A program made the position numbers and the translations under genes. A model generated the notes under the pieces. That model was not told where the DNA came from and made no database searches. It saw only the letters and a program-made list of their open reading frames with translations. From an uncultured Psychrobacter sp. (lineage in GTDB: Bacteria; Pseudomonadota; Gammaproteobacteria; Pseudomonadales; Moraxellaceae), in NCBI GenBank assembly GCA_947495055.1, contig CANLXO010000005.1, positions 165,403 through 229,402 of the forward strand: 64,000 nucleotides of DNA, read 5' to 3'. Of the stretch, positions 45,863 to 55,419 are shown piece by piece. Within the stretch, counting starts at the first letter, position 1. The number at the start of each line of letters is the position of its first letter.

Positions 45863-47158
45863 ATGGCTGATAACAATATGGCTGATAAGAGTGCCACGCT
45901 AAGTGTAGATGGTAATGAGTACCAACTGCCCATTACTGACGGTACTTTAGGACAGTCGGTTATTGATGTTGCCGCCTTACAAGAAGCAGGCTACTGGTCT
46001 TATGACCCTGGGTTTAAGGTCACAGCTCCTGTTGAATCAAAAATCACTTTTATCAACGGCGGTAAAGGTGAGCTATTGCATCGCGGCTACCCTATCGATC
46101 AATTGGCAAACAATGCTGAATACCTAGAAGTGGCTTACGCGCTCATCAATGGTGAGCTACCAAATAGCGAGCAAAAAGAAGATTTCTTTGCAAAGATTCG
46201 CAAGCATTCAGCAGTACATGATCAATTGCGTAAGTTCTTTGAAGGCTTTCGCCGCGACGCCCACCCTATGGCTATTATGGTCGGCGTAGTCGGTGCTTTA
46301 TCTGCGTTTTATCACGAAGACTTAGACATCAGTAATGAGCATGATCGTGAGCTTACTGCTATTCGCCTAATCGCTAAAATGCCAACGCTAGCTGCTATGA
46401 GCTACAAGTACTCACAAGGCGAGCCGTTCATGTATCCGCGTGAAGACTTTAGCTATGCTGAAAACTTCTTGTACATGATGTTTGCCACCCCAGGTGACGT
46501 TGATTACAAAGTAAATCCTATCATCGCTGATGCTATGGACAAAATCTTTACTTTGCATGCTGATCATGAGCAAAACGCGTCAACATCTACTGTGCGCTTA
46601 GCAGGCTCTACTGGCGCAAATCCTTATGCTTGTATCGCAGCTGGTATCGCAGCCCTTTGGGGCCCCTCACATGGTGGCGCAAACGAAGCTGTGCTTGAGA
46701 TGCTAGATGAAATTGGTACTGTTGAAAACGTGCCAGAATTTATGGAAAAAGTGAAAAGCCGTGAAGTCAAACTTATGGGCTTTGGTCACCGCGTGTACAA
46801 AAACTTTGATCCACGCGCGCAAGTGCTCAAAAAGGCTTCTGATGAAGTACTAGAAGCTTTGGGCATTGATGATCCAAAACTTGAGCTGGCTATGGCGCTA
46901 GAAAAGATCGCTTTAGAAGATCCGTTCTTCATCGAGCGTAACTTGTATCCAAACGTTGATTTTTACTCTGGCATTATCCTAAAAGCTATTGGTATTCCAA
47001 CGTCAATGTTTACTGTTATCTTCTCACTAGCTCGTACTTCTGGCTGGATCAGCCATTGGCTTGAGATGCACAGCACGCCATTCAAAATCGGTCGTCCGCG
47101 TCAGTTGTATACAGGTGAAACCAAGCGTGATTTTGTTAAACTTGAAGACCGTAAATAG
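45863..47158 (+). CDS. gltA: Citrate synthase
   Basis: 431 residues, hexameric type II (NADH-sensitive) citrate synthase. Catalytic His in [11 protein letters not shown], second His in [15 protein letters not shown], catalytic Asp in [16 protein letters not shown], and oxaloacetate/CoA-binding [20 protein letters not shown]. Strong GGAGAGG binding site. Its transcript ends at the long bidirectional terminator at 47181. Confidence 0.97.
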   Translation: MADNNMADKSATLSVDGNEYQLPITDGTLGQSVIDVAALQEAGYWSYDPGFKVTAPVESKITFINGGKGELLHRGYPIDQLANNAEYLEVAYALINGELPNSEQKEDFFAKIRKHSAVHDQLRKFFEGFRRDAHPMAIMVGVVGALSAFYHEDLDISNEHDRELTAIRLIAKMPTLAAMSYKYSQGEPFMYPREDFSYAENFLYMMFATPGDVDYKVNPIIADAMDKIFTLHADHEQNASTSTVRLAGSTGANPYACIAAGIAALWGPSHGGANEAVLEMLDEIGTVENVPEFMEKVKSREVKLMGFGHRVYKNFDPRAQVLKKASDEVLEALGIDDPKLELAMALEKIALEDPFFIERNLYPNVDFYSGIILKAIGIPTSMFTVIFSLARTSGWISHWLEMHSTPFKIGRPRQLYTGETKRDFVKLEDRK

Positions 47159-47180
47159 GTCTTACAGTTTATTAAAATAA

Positions 47181-47224
47181 GCTAACCAAAAAATCCCGCC
47201 ATAGTGCGGGATTTTTTGGTTAGC
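47181..47224. terminator. Perfect 19-bp bidirectional terminator
   Basis: Left arm 47181-47199 (GCTAACCAAAAAATCCCGC) and right arm 47206-47224 are perfectly complementary, loop CATAGT. The stem contains internal A6/T6 runs, so each strand sees a GC stem followed by Ts; serves gltA and the convergent lipoprotein gene. Confidence 0.92.
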
Positions 47225-47281
47225 TCTAAAGTAGAGTCCGTTCACTATAAATGTTATAGATGAAGCGGCACCTTTTATCGT

Positions 47282-48184
47282 TTACTGCTGGAACTCTTTT
47301 AGCGTTTGCTCATATTTGGCGATTTGTTCGTCGTAATCTTTAATAGTATCGTTAAATTTACTCATTAAAGTCTCAAATTCTTGCTGCTGTGATAGTTTTA
47401 ATTGCTGCATATCTAGCACTTGCTGCGCCTCTATCTGCTGCCAAACTTGACGCTGAATAATTAATCGCGCCAGTGCAGGACTCTTGGCATTGACCCTATT
47501 AGCAATCTCGGCATGCTCAAACAACTGCGGAATTAAAGCGGCAATATTGAGTAAGGTGTCGGTATCTTTTGCGCTCATCTCACTAGTGACAGGCTCATAG
47601 AGCGCTTGCATAGCTTGCTGATAGTTTTCTATGATTTGCTCCTGTGTCAACATATCAGGTTTGCGCGGCTCTAAACTAATGCGTTTGAGTACCGACAAGT
47701 CGCGCTCACCCACCTCTGTACTGGTATTGATATCAGAGCTCTTCTCTTGCGTATCCGTTGGTGCTGACTCAGCAGTTGCAGCTTGATCATTAGTTGATTC
47801 AGTAGCAGACGCTTGATTGGGTTGTGTTTGAGTGGAATTGGAGAGCAGACCGGTCTCACTCTCTGATATGTCCGCTGCTTGTAAGGACTCATACTCTGCC
47901 TGCAAGCGTCTTTGCAGCCCTAGTACTTGTTCGACGTACAAAGGCTGAAACTGCTCAATGCGAGCGGTAGCGGAATCGCTTTGAGTCACGGATTGACTGT
48001 CCTCAGCGCGCTGCTGCTCCTCTGTCTTTACCTCTTGACTCTCTGGTGCCACATCAGGGCTGGCTGGCTGATTGCATGCGGTGAGTAGCAAAGAGCCTAT
48101 CAGAGTTAATGCCGTCAAATTTATCGCATGACGCGCACGCGTAGCGCCTTTATTATTAGAAGTAGGTAACAAAAATTTAAACAT
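47282..48184 (-). CDS. Predicted lipoprotein with coiled-coil tail
   Basis: 300 residues. A basic head and hydrophobic stretch (LTALTLIGSLLL) end in the lipobox LLTAC at about residue 37, so the mature protein is a lipoprotein. The next 130 residues are Ser/Gln/Glu/Thr-rich and probably disordered. The C-terminal 120 residues are helical with heptad-like Gln/Leu/Glu patterns (QQEFETLMSKFNDTIKDYDE), suggesting a coiled coil. No family recognised; resembles other poorly characterised Moraxellaceae lipoproteins in composition. Confidence 0.65.
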   Translation of the reverse strand: MFKFLLPTSNNKGATRARHAINLTALTLIGSLLLTACNQPASPDVAPESQEVKTEEQQRAEDSQSVTQSDSATARIEQFQPLYVEQVLGLQRRLQAEYESLQAADISESETGLLSNSTQTQPNQASATESTNDQAATAESAPTDTQEKSSDINTSTEVGERDLSVLKRISLEPRKPDMLTQEQIIENYQQAMQALYEPVTSEMSAKDTDTLLNIAALIPQLFEHAEIANRVNAKSPALARLIIQRQVWQQIEAQQVLDMQQLKLSQQQEFETLMSKFNDTIKDYDEQIAKYEQTLKEFQQ

Positions 48185-48304
48185 CAGAATACAAATCCTT
48201 TGTTAAAAATTAAAATCAGTATGGCAATCCATTGCTTATTTAAGGTATGTTTGATAATTTACAAACGGTTTTTATCTTATAGATGATTATGCACAAGTAG
48301 AAGA

Positions 48305-48853
48305 TTAAACTATGAACGAGCTGTCAGTGTTTTTGCTATGATTTTTGGCTGGCACAACTAAAAATGGAATACAAGCTTGTAAATCCTGACAATTTTGACC
48401 GCGTTCGCGACGCAAAAAGTAATCTTGTACCATACGCGCTTGCTGCTCAATGCCATACTTAAAAAATGATTTGCCAGTTTTGAGTATGTATTGATAACGG
48501 CGATCTAAAAGCGCGCCGCGAACCACTTTGATACCCTGCTGCAACTGCCAAACGTGCGTAAGCTCATGTATCAGCCAGCTTTGTTTGCCAAGCGTGGTAT
48601 GGCTAAAGTCCTCTATCCAATCTAACGGATTGAAGTAAATATTGCCATTAGGGCTAACCGCATAATTTTTGAGTACCCACCAAGCGGTTTTAAGCTCGAC
48701 GGCATCAAGATTGAGACTATCGCCGAATACGCTACGTGCCAGCGCCTTCTCGCCACTGGTGAGATACCGTGATTGCGGCTTTTGATAAAAGCTTACAGTG
48801 CGTATTGCATTTAAATATCGATGCCAGCGTCTTTTATTCTGTCGATCTGTCAT
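48305..48853 (-). CDS. Unknown protein with an HExxH motif
   Basis: 182 residues. No signal peptide. The N-terminus is very basic. LIHELTHVWQLQQG contains HELTH, an HExxH zinc-metallopeptidase-like motif, preceded by NGNIYFNPLDWIEDF and followed by a helical segment (KYGIEQQARMVQDYFLRR) that could supply a third metal ligand through its Glu. Similar compact zincin-like proteins occur next to Vgr/Rhs genes or as stand-alone genes in Acinetobacter. Function unproven. Divergent from rarA. Confidence 0.6.
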   Translation of the reverse strand: MTDRQNKRRWHRYLNAIRTVSFYQKPQSRYLTSGEKALARSVFGDSLNLDAVELKTAWWVLKNYAVSPNGNIYFNPLDWIEDFSHTTLGKQSWLIHELTHVWQLQQGIKVVRGALLDRRYQYILKTGKSFFKYGIEQQARMVQDYFLRRERGQNCQDLQACIPFLVVPAKNHSKNTDSSFIV

Positions 48854-48926
48854 TATTAATATTCCATATATCGATACAACCTAGGCCCTGTTATTTAGGT
48901 CTATTGCCGCAAACTTTGAGAATGCT

Positions 48927-50216
48927 ATGTCCTCTACCTTTCATGCTGATACTCCACTTGCTCAGCGTATGCGCCCATCCTCTTTGGAGGCGATTATCGG
49001 TCAAACGCACCTGCTAGCAAAAGGCGCGCCACTACGACGTTTGGTAGAACAAGGCCATCTGCCCTCTATCATTTTGCACGGCGAGGCGGGTATTGGCAAG
49101 ACTACTATTGCCATGCTGCTCGCTGATGCTGTAAATAGACCGTTTCATGCGCTGTCAGCACTCAATACTGGCGTAAAGCAGCTGCGTGAAGTGTTAGACA
49201 CCAAAGACTCGCTAAGCTTTGAGTCGCCAGTGGTCTTTATCGATGAGATTCACCGCTTTAACAAGGCCCAGCAAGACGCCTTACTTGGCGCGGTGGAGTC
49301 AGGGGATATTACTTTGATTGGGGCGACGACAGAGAACCCCTCATTTAGTGTCAATAATGCATTGCTGTCACGTTGCCAAGTGTACCGCTTAGAGCCGCTC
49401 AATTCTGAGCAGATCCATGCGGTGTTAGAGCGCGCGCTCTTAGAGGACAATATTCTTAAAAAGTTAACTATAGACTTACAAGCGCAAGAGATTATCAGTC
49501 AATTCGCTCATGGCGATGCTAGAAAAGCCTTAAACCTATTAGAGCTTGCAGTACAGACCGCTGATCCTGCGCAGTCACCACTTGTTATCGATGATGAATT
49601 GATTGGGCGCGTGGCGCAGACTGCACTGGTGCGATACGATAAAGATGGCGAGCAGCATTATGATATCGTCTCTGCCATGATTAAGTCCGTACGCGGCTCT
49701 GACCCTGATGCTGCTCTTTACTGGATGGCGCGAATGCTGGTCGGCGGCGAGCCTGCAGATTTTATCGCACGGCGTTTGGTCATTTTGGCTAGCGAAGATA
49801 TTGGTAATGCAAATCCTAATGCCTTGCTGCTTGCAGATGCAGCACTACGGAGCGTGCAATCAATCGGTATGCCAGAGGCGCGTATTATACTAGGGCAAGT
49901 TGTCGTTTATTTGGCGACCAGCGCTAAAAGCAATAGTACGTATAAAGCCATCAATGCGGCAATGACACTCGCAGAAAAAGATGCCTCTGCTGTACCTCTA
50001 CATCTAAGAAATGGCGTAACCAAACTTATGCAAAATCAAGGCTATGGTAAAGGCTACGCCTATCCACATGATTATCCCAACCACTATTATCCGCAGTCTT
50101 ATTTGCCTGATAATCTAGCCAATACCCGCTTCTATGATTTTGCTGATAACCAGCGTGAGCAACATAGCAAACAGTTTATAGACTGGCTTAAAAACCAAGC
50201 GGCGAGTAATGACTAA
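48927..50216 (+). CDS. rarA: Replication-associated recombination protein RarA
   Basis: 429 residues. AAA+ ATPase (MgsA family) acting at stalled forks. Walker A LHGEAGIGKTTIAMLLA, Walker B VFIDEIHRFNKAQQDALLGA, sensor 1 TTENPSF and the C-terminal tetramerisation block with YPHDYPNHYYPQSYLPD, all typical. Full length. Confidence 0.95.
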   Translation: MSSTFHADTPLAQRMRPSSLEAIIGQTHLLAKGAPLRRLVEQGHLPSIILHGEAGIGKTTIAMLLADAVNRPFHALSALNTGVKQLREVLDTKDSLSFESPVVFIDEIHRFNKAQQDALLGAVESGDITLIGATTENPSFSVNNALLSRCQVYRLEPLNSEQIHAVLERALLEDNILKKLTIDLQAQEIISQFAHGDARKALNLLELAVQTADPAQSPLVIDDELIGRVAQTALVRYDKDGEQHYDIVSAMIKSVRGSDPDAALYWMARMLVGGEPADFIARRLVILASEDIGNANPNALLLADAALRSVQSIGMPEARIILGQVVVYLATSAKSNSTYKAINAAMTLAEKDASAVPLHLRNGVTKLMQNQGYGKGYAYPHDYPNHYYPQSYLPDNLANTRFYDFADNQREQHSKQFIDWLKNQAASND

Positions 50217-50528
50217 TTTTTTAAGTTGCTAGTATTTTTAAGTTGATATTATTTCTAAGTCAACAGTATCCCAAGGATAGTGACATTTGACTTTGAGTCA
50301 TTAAGTAAGTAGCTAAAAGTACAGCGGTACGCTATAAAAGCTACTAAAACGGATAAGTCACTTGCTTTACTATGCTACAAACACTATGTCTTCTACAAGA
50401 TTTATAGTTATATGCTGCTGGTTTTACTAACCTATACAGCGCTTTTTTTATTCTACTGCTACAATAGGCAAATATTTCGCTTTCACCCTTTTTTTATACT
50501 GACAAATAATAAAGCATTGAGACCTTTT
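50217..50528 (+). other. Spacer and ribB leader
   Basis: 312 bases. Begins with two to three loosely repeated TTTTAAGTTG-like segments (50218-50265) that share the rarA 3' flank. I looked for the FMN riboswitch (RFN element) that precedes ribB in many gammaproteobacteria and did not find its conserved core. No other feature. Confidence 0.45.
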
Positions 50529-51644
50529 ATGAGTTTAGATACGATTCCTGAGATTATTGAAGACATTCGCGCGGGCAAAATGGTCATTTTGATGGACGAT
50601 GAGGATCGCGAGAACGAAGGCGATATCATTATGGCCGCCACTCACGTGCGCGCCGACGATATCAACTTTATGATTACTCATGCTCGCGGCTTAGTATGCT
50701 TAACGTTATCACAAGCGCGCTGTCAGCAGCTTGAATTGCCGCTAATGTCTGATCGTAACGAAGCCAAGTTTAGTACCAACTTTACGGTGTCTATTGAGGC
50801 CGCCGAAGGCGTTACCACAGGTATATCAGCAGGTGATCGTGCACGTACGATACAAGCAGCGGTCTCCTCTTCAGCCAAACCTGAGGACATCGTACAACCT
50901 GGGCATATCTTTCCCATCATGGCACAAAACGGCGGCGTCTTGCACCGCGCAGGTCATACCGAAGCGGGTTGTGATTTGGCACGCCTAGCAGGACTTGAGC
51001 CTGCAGCGGTTATCGTTGAGATTATCAATCCAGATGGCACCATGGCGCGCCGCGATGATCTTGAGATATTTGCTAAAGAGCATGATATCAAAATCGGTAC
51101 TATCGCCGATCTTATCAATTATCGTATCGCTAATGAGCAGACCATTGAGGAAGTAGAGTCGCACCCGTTTGAGACTGAACATGGGACATTTACTTTGCAC
51201 CGTTTTCGTGAGTTTGGTGCTGATGAGACGCATTTGGCATTGGTCAAAGGCGATGTTGGCGCAGGCGTCAGTACGGTACGTGTCCATGGGTTTCATCCGC
51301 TACGAGATTTATTCGCCGCCAAGAACGACGCCACAGGCCGCGGCGGCTGGAGCGTACAAGCTGCGATGGAAGAGATTAGTGCATCTGAGCGCGGCGTGCT
51401 GGTATGGATTGGGAGCCATCAACCCATAGATTTAGGTGATGCTTTGGACAAAGCGTCGGACAATCAATCGATCTCTACTATCACTCAGCAGCCTTATCGT
51501 AGTATCGGTGTTGGTGCACAGATTTTGCGTCATTTGGGTGTGCGTGATATGCGTCTGCTGTCATCGCCGATGAAGTTCTATGCGCTATCAGGATTTGAGC
51601 TTAACGTCGTTGATTTTGTTCATTCTCCCAATCAAGAAGAGTAA
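50529..51644 (+). CDS. ribB: 3,4-dihydroxy-2-butanone-4-phosphate synthase with degenerate RibA-like domain
   Basis: 371 residues from the ATG at 50529; a longer frame from 50412 encodes a hydrophobic head unrelated to RibB. Residues 1-200 are the RibB domain: DDEDRENEGDIIMAA, THARGLVCLTL, IFPIMAQNGGVLHRAGHTEA and RLAGLEPAAVIVEI. The remainder is a GTP cyclohydrolase II fold, but where RibA has its zinc cysteines and DCG motif this protein reads VRVHGFHPLRDLFAAKND, without cysteine, and the tail is shortened. It is therefore a RibB with an inactive RibA-like extension; a separate RibA is expected elsewhere. Terminator at 51668. Confidence 0.88.
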   Translation: MSLDTIPEIIEDIRAGKMVILMDDEDRENEGDIIMAATHVRADDINFMITHARGLVCLTLSQARCQQLELPLMSDRNEAKFSTNFTVSIEAAEGVTTGISAGDRARTIQAAVSSSAKPEDIVQPGHIFPIMAQNGGVLHRAGHTEAGCDLARLAGLEPAAVIVEIINPDGTMARRDDLEIFAKEHDIKIGTIADLINYRIANEQTIEEVESHPFETEHGTFTLHRFREFGADETHLALVKGDVGAGVSTVRVHGFHPLRDLFAAKNDATGRGGWSVQAAMEEISASERGVLVWIGSHQPIDLGDALDKASDNQSISTITQQPYRSIGVGAQILRHLGVRDMRLLSSPMKFYALSGFELNVVDFVHSPNQEE

Positions 51645-51667
51645 AGTTTAAGCTAAAAACACGCTAT

Positions 51668-51705
51668 AAAAAGGGCATATCAATTATTATTGGTATGCCT
51701 TTTTA
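51668..51705. terminator. Rho-independent terminator after ribB
   Basis: AAAAAGGGCATATCAA pairs with TTGGTATGCCTTTTT with one bulged G and one G-T pair; T-run follows. Possibly bidirectional with the convergent thioesterase gene. Confidence 0.8.
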
Positions 51706-51738
51706 TTATTTAAATAATGCGCTTCATATCTTATTATT

Positions 51739-52227
51739 TTATAGTTTTGGAGCGTGACCGACTCTTGACTCTATCGCAACGAGATACTCTCGCTCCTTTT
51801 GCGTCCATGGTAGCTTTACTTCGCCAGTCGCGTCCAAACGCACGACTACCGCCTCAGCTGTCGCTACAATCGCCTGCTGCGCGTCACTGTAATAGCTATA
51901 TTCTACGACCATGCTCGTATTGCCTAAACGCTGACAGCGTACACCGATGAGCAGAGTATCAGGATAAGTTACTGGGCGTAAATACTGACAGCTTGACTGC
52001 GCCAGCATCGTCACCATGCTGCCATCAAACATACCGAGCGCCTGTAAGTAAGCAATACGCGCCGACTCTGCATAACGATAATAGACGACATTGTTTAGAT
52101 GGTTAAAGGCATCCATCTCGCCCCACTGTACCGACTGGCTATGAATAACAGGATAGTGCTTTAGGGAGTCAGGAATAGTACTTACTCCTTGCATAGCATT
52201 TAGTTGATTTGCTGCCGCATGGTTCAT
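51739..52227 (-). CDS. Acyl-CoA thioesterase, hotdog fold (4HBT family)
   Basis: 162 residues. VQWGEMDAFNHLNNVVYYRY is the 4-hydroxybenzoyl-CoA thioesterase signature with its catalytic Asp; the following ESARIAYLQALGM and PVTYPDTLLIGVRCQRLG fit the YbgC/FadM-like family. Hydrolyses an acyl-CoA of unknown chain; in this position it may be a housekeeping thioesterase. Leftward, 34 bases ahead of the hemX-like gene. Confidence 0.85.
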   Translation of the reverse strand: MNHAAANQLNAMQGVSTIPDSLKHYPVIHSQSVQWGEMDAFNHLNNVVYYRYAESARIAYLQALGMFDGSMVTMLAQSSCQYLRPVTYPDTLLIGVRCQRLGNTSMVVEYSYYSDAQQAIVATAEAVVVRLDATGEVKLPWTQKEREYLVAIESRVGHAPKL

Positions 52228-52261
52228 AATTTGCCTATTTGTGTGGGTATTGAGCTATGAG

Positions 52262-53194
52262 CTATTTATTATTGGGCTGATCTAAAATTTGCGTGGTCAA
52301 CAAGGGCGAGCGTGCTGGCGTATTAGCTATGAGCTTATCTAACCAGTTGATGACTTCCGTTATGTTTGTTGGTGCATCCATCATGGCTGTTGCTACTTTT
52401 GCGCTGTCCTCTACTTCTATAGCACCTTGCACTTTAGGCTGAGAATGAGTAGATGGCGCTGTTAGCGTTTGTAGCTGCTTGCGCGCTTGACGCAGGTAAC
52501 TCTTAAGCTGTTCTTGGTCACGCATAGTGCTCGCTTGACTGGCTAAGTTTAAGGTCATAATCACTTCGTGAAGCACCAGCTGTCGCCGTATCAGGCTGGT
52601 ATTATCAGTGCTATTTATGCGCTCATGATTTTTATCAGACTCATGGCTGTACAAAAACTCTTGAATGTTTTGAATGGCAAGGTTCTGCAATTGCCACGGA
52701 CTAGGTTGCGAGGTTTGTGCTTGCAGGCGTTCAATATCATCAGTTAAGCCTTGTTTGATAACAATAGTAAGCGCAGGCGCAATCTCATTACTCTCTTGCG
52801 CTAGCTGCCAGTGCAGTCCGCGCAACAGCTCAATAGCAGCTCTATCGTTGTCGTCAGCAAGCAACCTATCAGCAGCTTGTATTTGAATACGTAACAAATC
52901 GAGCTGATTTTGTGCTTGACTGCCCGCGGCACTACTAGGCTGCGGCAAAGTCTGCTGGCTAACTGCAAACAGGCGGTCATCCATCTCATTTAAACGGCTG
53001 ACCACGTGCTCGTTACTTTGCAAACGCTCTTTGATCTGATTCTCAAAACGCTGCTGATCAATATAAAGCCACACTAAAGCGATAGTGAGTAGCAAAATCA
53101 CCAGCCATTGCAAGCGTATCAGCAGCATATTGGCTTGCCGGCGCTGCTGATCTGCTGATGGAGCTGAGGAGGACGGCTTAGGAGGGATTGACAT
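52262..53194 (-). CDS. hemX: HemX-like membrane protein
   Basis: 310 residues from the ATG at 53194; an alternative TTG at 53230 overlaps the hemD end. A proline/serine-rich cytosolic head, one transmembrane helix (LLIRLQWLVILLLTIALVWL), then a long periplasmic region with a coiled-coil start (RFENQIKERLQSNEHVVSRL) and TPR-like helical part. This is the gammaproteobacterial HemX family encoded after hemD, whose role (uroporphyrinogen methyltransferase-like or scaffold) is disputed. Context with hemC and hemD is decisive. Confidence 0.82.
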   Translation of the reverse strand: MSIPPKPSSSAPSADQQRRQANMLLIRLQWLVILLLTIALVWLYIDQQRFENQIKERLQSNEHVVSRLNEMDDRLFAVSQQTLPQPSSAAGSQAQNQLDLLRIQIQAADRLLADDNDRAAIELLRGLHWQLAQESNEIAPALTIVIKQGLTDDIERLQAQTSQPSPWQLQNLAIQNIQEFLYSHESDKNHERINSTDNTSLIRRQLVLHEVIMTLNLASQASTMRDQEQLKSYLRQARKQLQTLTAPSTHSQPKVQGAIEVEDSAKVATAMMDAPTNITEVINWLDKLIANTPARSPLLTTQILDQPNNK

Positions 53195-53226
53195 AGAGTA
53201 CCGTGATTGTGTTAAGCATTTTAGTA

Positions 53227-54171
53227 TCAAGCATCTTTAAAGGCACAAAGGTTAGATTTGATAGTGGATAATATAGTCTCAGGCGCTAAGTCCTCTACGC
53301 GCCAGTAATCAAGCTTTGCATCATCTAACATATTAGCTAGGCGCTCGCCTAATACTATGTAAGTAAAATCATTTAGCCCAAATTTTTTTGTTACCAAAGA
53401 TTTGCAAGGTGCAGCGCGCCCTTGAGTGACGATACTTGTCCAGTGCTCAAAAGCGCTACCACTACTAATAAGGACAATGGGTTTTGAGGTAGTACAAGTC
53501 GTCTGCTCACGCCAGCGCTGATAACTCTGTTGCGCATCAACAGGCATCACGCGCTCATACCAGGCAATGCTATCGATATGGACACCGCGCGCCTGTAATG
53601 TATCAACCAATAACCGCCGACCACCCAAACCGCGCCATACAAGCAATTTATCACCTTTTTGTAGAGACTCAATCTCAGGCATAGCGAGCATGCCTTCGTT
53701 GTTAGCAACCATAGGTTGTAGCACTTGATAGTTGATAGGGCGCTCATCACTTTGTAGGACAGCAGCTGTCGCTGTGCCAACTGCAATAATATGACTGGGC
53801 GCTTCATTGTTAGCTTTGTTGGGTACAAATACATCAGGCGACTGGGCTTGCAAGGCTAAAGAGTCACTGCCTGTCTGTTCTTGGCCTTTTTGTTCAAGTT
53901 TTTGCCATACCCCAAGGCCAGAGGCGGCAGCCGTTGGACTAACGATGACAAGCGCCTGATAGTCACCTGCCATCCATCGCTTCATCACCTGCACCTCTTG
54001 CTCAGTAATGGCGCGTGGTTGCAAGGCAAGCATCGGCATATCAACTACGGTCAGTCCAGCGCTTTGTAGCAGATGCGTCAGCGGCGCGGCGCGCTCTACT
54101 GGGCGCGTATTGATCACTATATTTGAGGACAAAGCAGCAGACAATTGATCTAAATCGGATGACATAGACAT
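53227..54171 (-). CDS. hemD: Uroporphyrinogen-III synthase
   Basis: 314 residues, longer than the usual 250-260 because of insertions around residues 85-115 (Glu/Gln/Ser/Asn-rich). Closes hydroxymethylbilane to uroporphyrinogen III for haem. Poorly conserved family; support comes from NTRPVERAAPLTHLLQSAG, the WMAGDYQALVIVSPTAAASG block, WRGLGGRRLLVDTLQARGV and KPIVLISSGSAFEHWT, plus position directly after hemC (50-base gap). Confidence 0.88.
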   Translation of the reverse strand: MSMSSDLDQLSAALSSNIVINTRPVERAAPLTHLLQSAGLTVVDMPMLALQPRAITEQEVQVMKRWMAGDYQALVIVSPTAAASGLGVWQKLEQKGQEQTGSDSLALQAQSPDVFVPNKANNEAPSHIIAVGTATAAVLQSDERPINYQVLQPMVANNEGMLAMPEIESLQKGDKLLVWRGLGGRRLLVDTLQARGVHIDSIAWYERVMPVDAQQSYQRWREQTTCTTSKPIVLISSGSAFEHWTSIVTQGRAAPCKSLVTKKFGLNDFTYIVLGERLANMLDDAKLDYWRVEDLAPETILSTIKSNLCAFKDA

Positions 54172-54221
54172 ACCATTACGTGTAATAAGATAAAATAAAT
54201 AGCCTGTTCAAAACAACATTA

Positions 54222-55241
54222 CTAGCTTTGGTAAATAGCGGATAATATTTCATCCGCCCCTTTAGCAAGGAGCATATCCGCCACGTCAATACCCAACTCA
54301 TTAGCCTGCGACTCTTGCTCATCTTGCGTGCCCGTCAAGGTAATACGTTTGTCCGCTTTGAGCAATCGGCTACCATCCTCAGACCCTACGCGGCCACGTA
54401 GCCAAAGCGTGTTGCCATTATCATCATTACCGTTATCCATATTATTATCGAAACTGTCCGCCATTTGTAATACCGCAAACGCGGCAATAGGTACCTGACA
54501 GCCGCCTTGTAGATGCCTATTAAGCGCGCGCTCTGCGATTAGGCGAATACGAGCCTTGTCATCGTTCAGCGGCGCAAGTAAGTCCATTACTCGCGTATCA
54601 TCTTCGCGGCACTCAATTGCAAGCGCGCCTTGTCCGACCGCAGGCAGACACATATCAATATCCAATTCACTACGAATACGCGCATCAAGCTCAATACGCT
54701 GTAAACCACTGGTTGCCAAGATAATTGCATCATAATCATTAGCATCAAGCTTACCTAGGCGCGTGCCGACATTGCCGCGCAGGGTTTTGATTTGTAAATC
54801 TGGTCGATAGGCTTTTATTTGGCACTGGCGGCGTAGACTGGCGGTACCAACGATAGCCCCTTGTGGTAGCTCATCGATACTTTGGTAGCTATTAGATACA
54901 AAAGCGTCTGTGGGCGCTGCACGGGTGCAATAAACACCAAGCGTAAGACCTGCTGGTAATTGCATCGGTACGTCTTTTAAGGAGTGCACGGCAATGTCTG
55001 CTTGTTTGTCGTATAACGCCTCCTCTAGCTCTTTGACAAACAAACCCTTGCCACCAATTTTGGCTAATGGCGTGTCCAAAATTTTGTCGCCTTTGGTGAC
55101 AATTTTGAGCAAATTTATAGTCATATCGGGATATAGATCTAACAGACGGTCTCGGATATGCTCTGCTTGCCATAGGGCTAAGGGGCTTTGACGGGTTGCA
55201 ATGTTTAAAGTAGTCAAATTAGGGTGTTGCAAATTGCTCAT
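54222..55241 (-). CDS. hemC: Porphobilinogen deaminase
   Basis: 339 residues. Polymerises four porphobilinogens into hydroxymethylbilane. [40 protein letters not shown] (with the Lys/Asp pair), [32 protein letters not shown], and the dipyrromethane-binding Cys in [13 protein letters not shown]. Start at 55241 has GAGG 6 bases upstream. An Asn/Asp-rich insertion ([12 protein letters not shown]) adds about 15 residues over E. coli HemC. The algR-hemC-hemD-hemX order matches Pseudomonas. Confidence 0.96.
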   Translation of the reverse strand: MSNLQHPNLTTLNIATRQSPLALWQAEHIRDRLLDLYPDMTINLLKIVTKGDKILDTPLAKIGGKGLFVKELEEALYDKQADIAVHSLKDVPMQLPAGLTLGVYCTRAAPTDAFVSNSYQSIDELPQGAIVGTASLRRQCQIKAYRPDLQIKTLRGNVGTRLGKLDANDYDAIILATSGLQRIELDARIRSELDIDMCLPAVGQGALAIECREDDTRVMDLLAPLNDDKARIRLIAERALNRHLQGGCQVPIAAFAVLQMADSFDNNMDNGNDDNGNTLWLRGRVGSEDGSRLLKADKRITLTGTQDEQESQANELGIDVADMLLAKGADEILSAIYQS

Positions 55242-55419
55242 AAAAGACCTCAAGTCGATGTGTGACTAATGCACTAATAATGTGGTACTGAATTATCGTT
55301 TGACAGTACAAAAATGGACGCAAAAAAATACCTCTATTTAAGCATAAATAAAGGTGTGATGATATGGTCTGATCGCTAAGTAGGCTCTACTCTGTTGCTT
55401 ATCTTTATAACGTGACCGC

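Noticed and set aside
50217-50528. FMN riboswitch ahead of ribB
   Set aside because: None of the conserved RFN core segments could be found in the leader.
50412-50528. N-terminal extension of ribB
   Set aside because: Hydrophobic head unrelated to RibB; the conserved protein begins at 50529.
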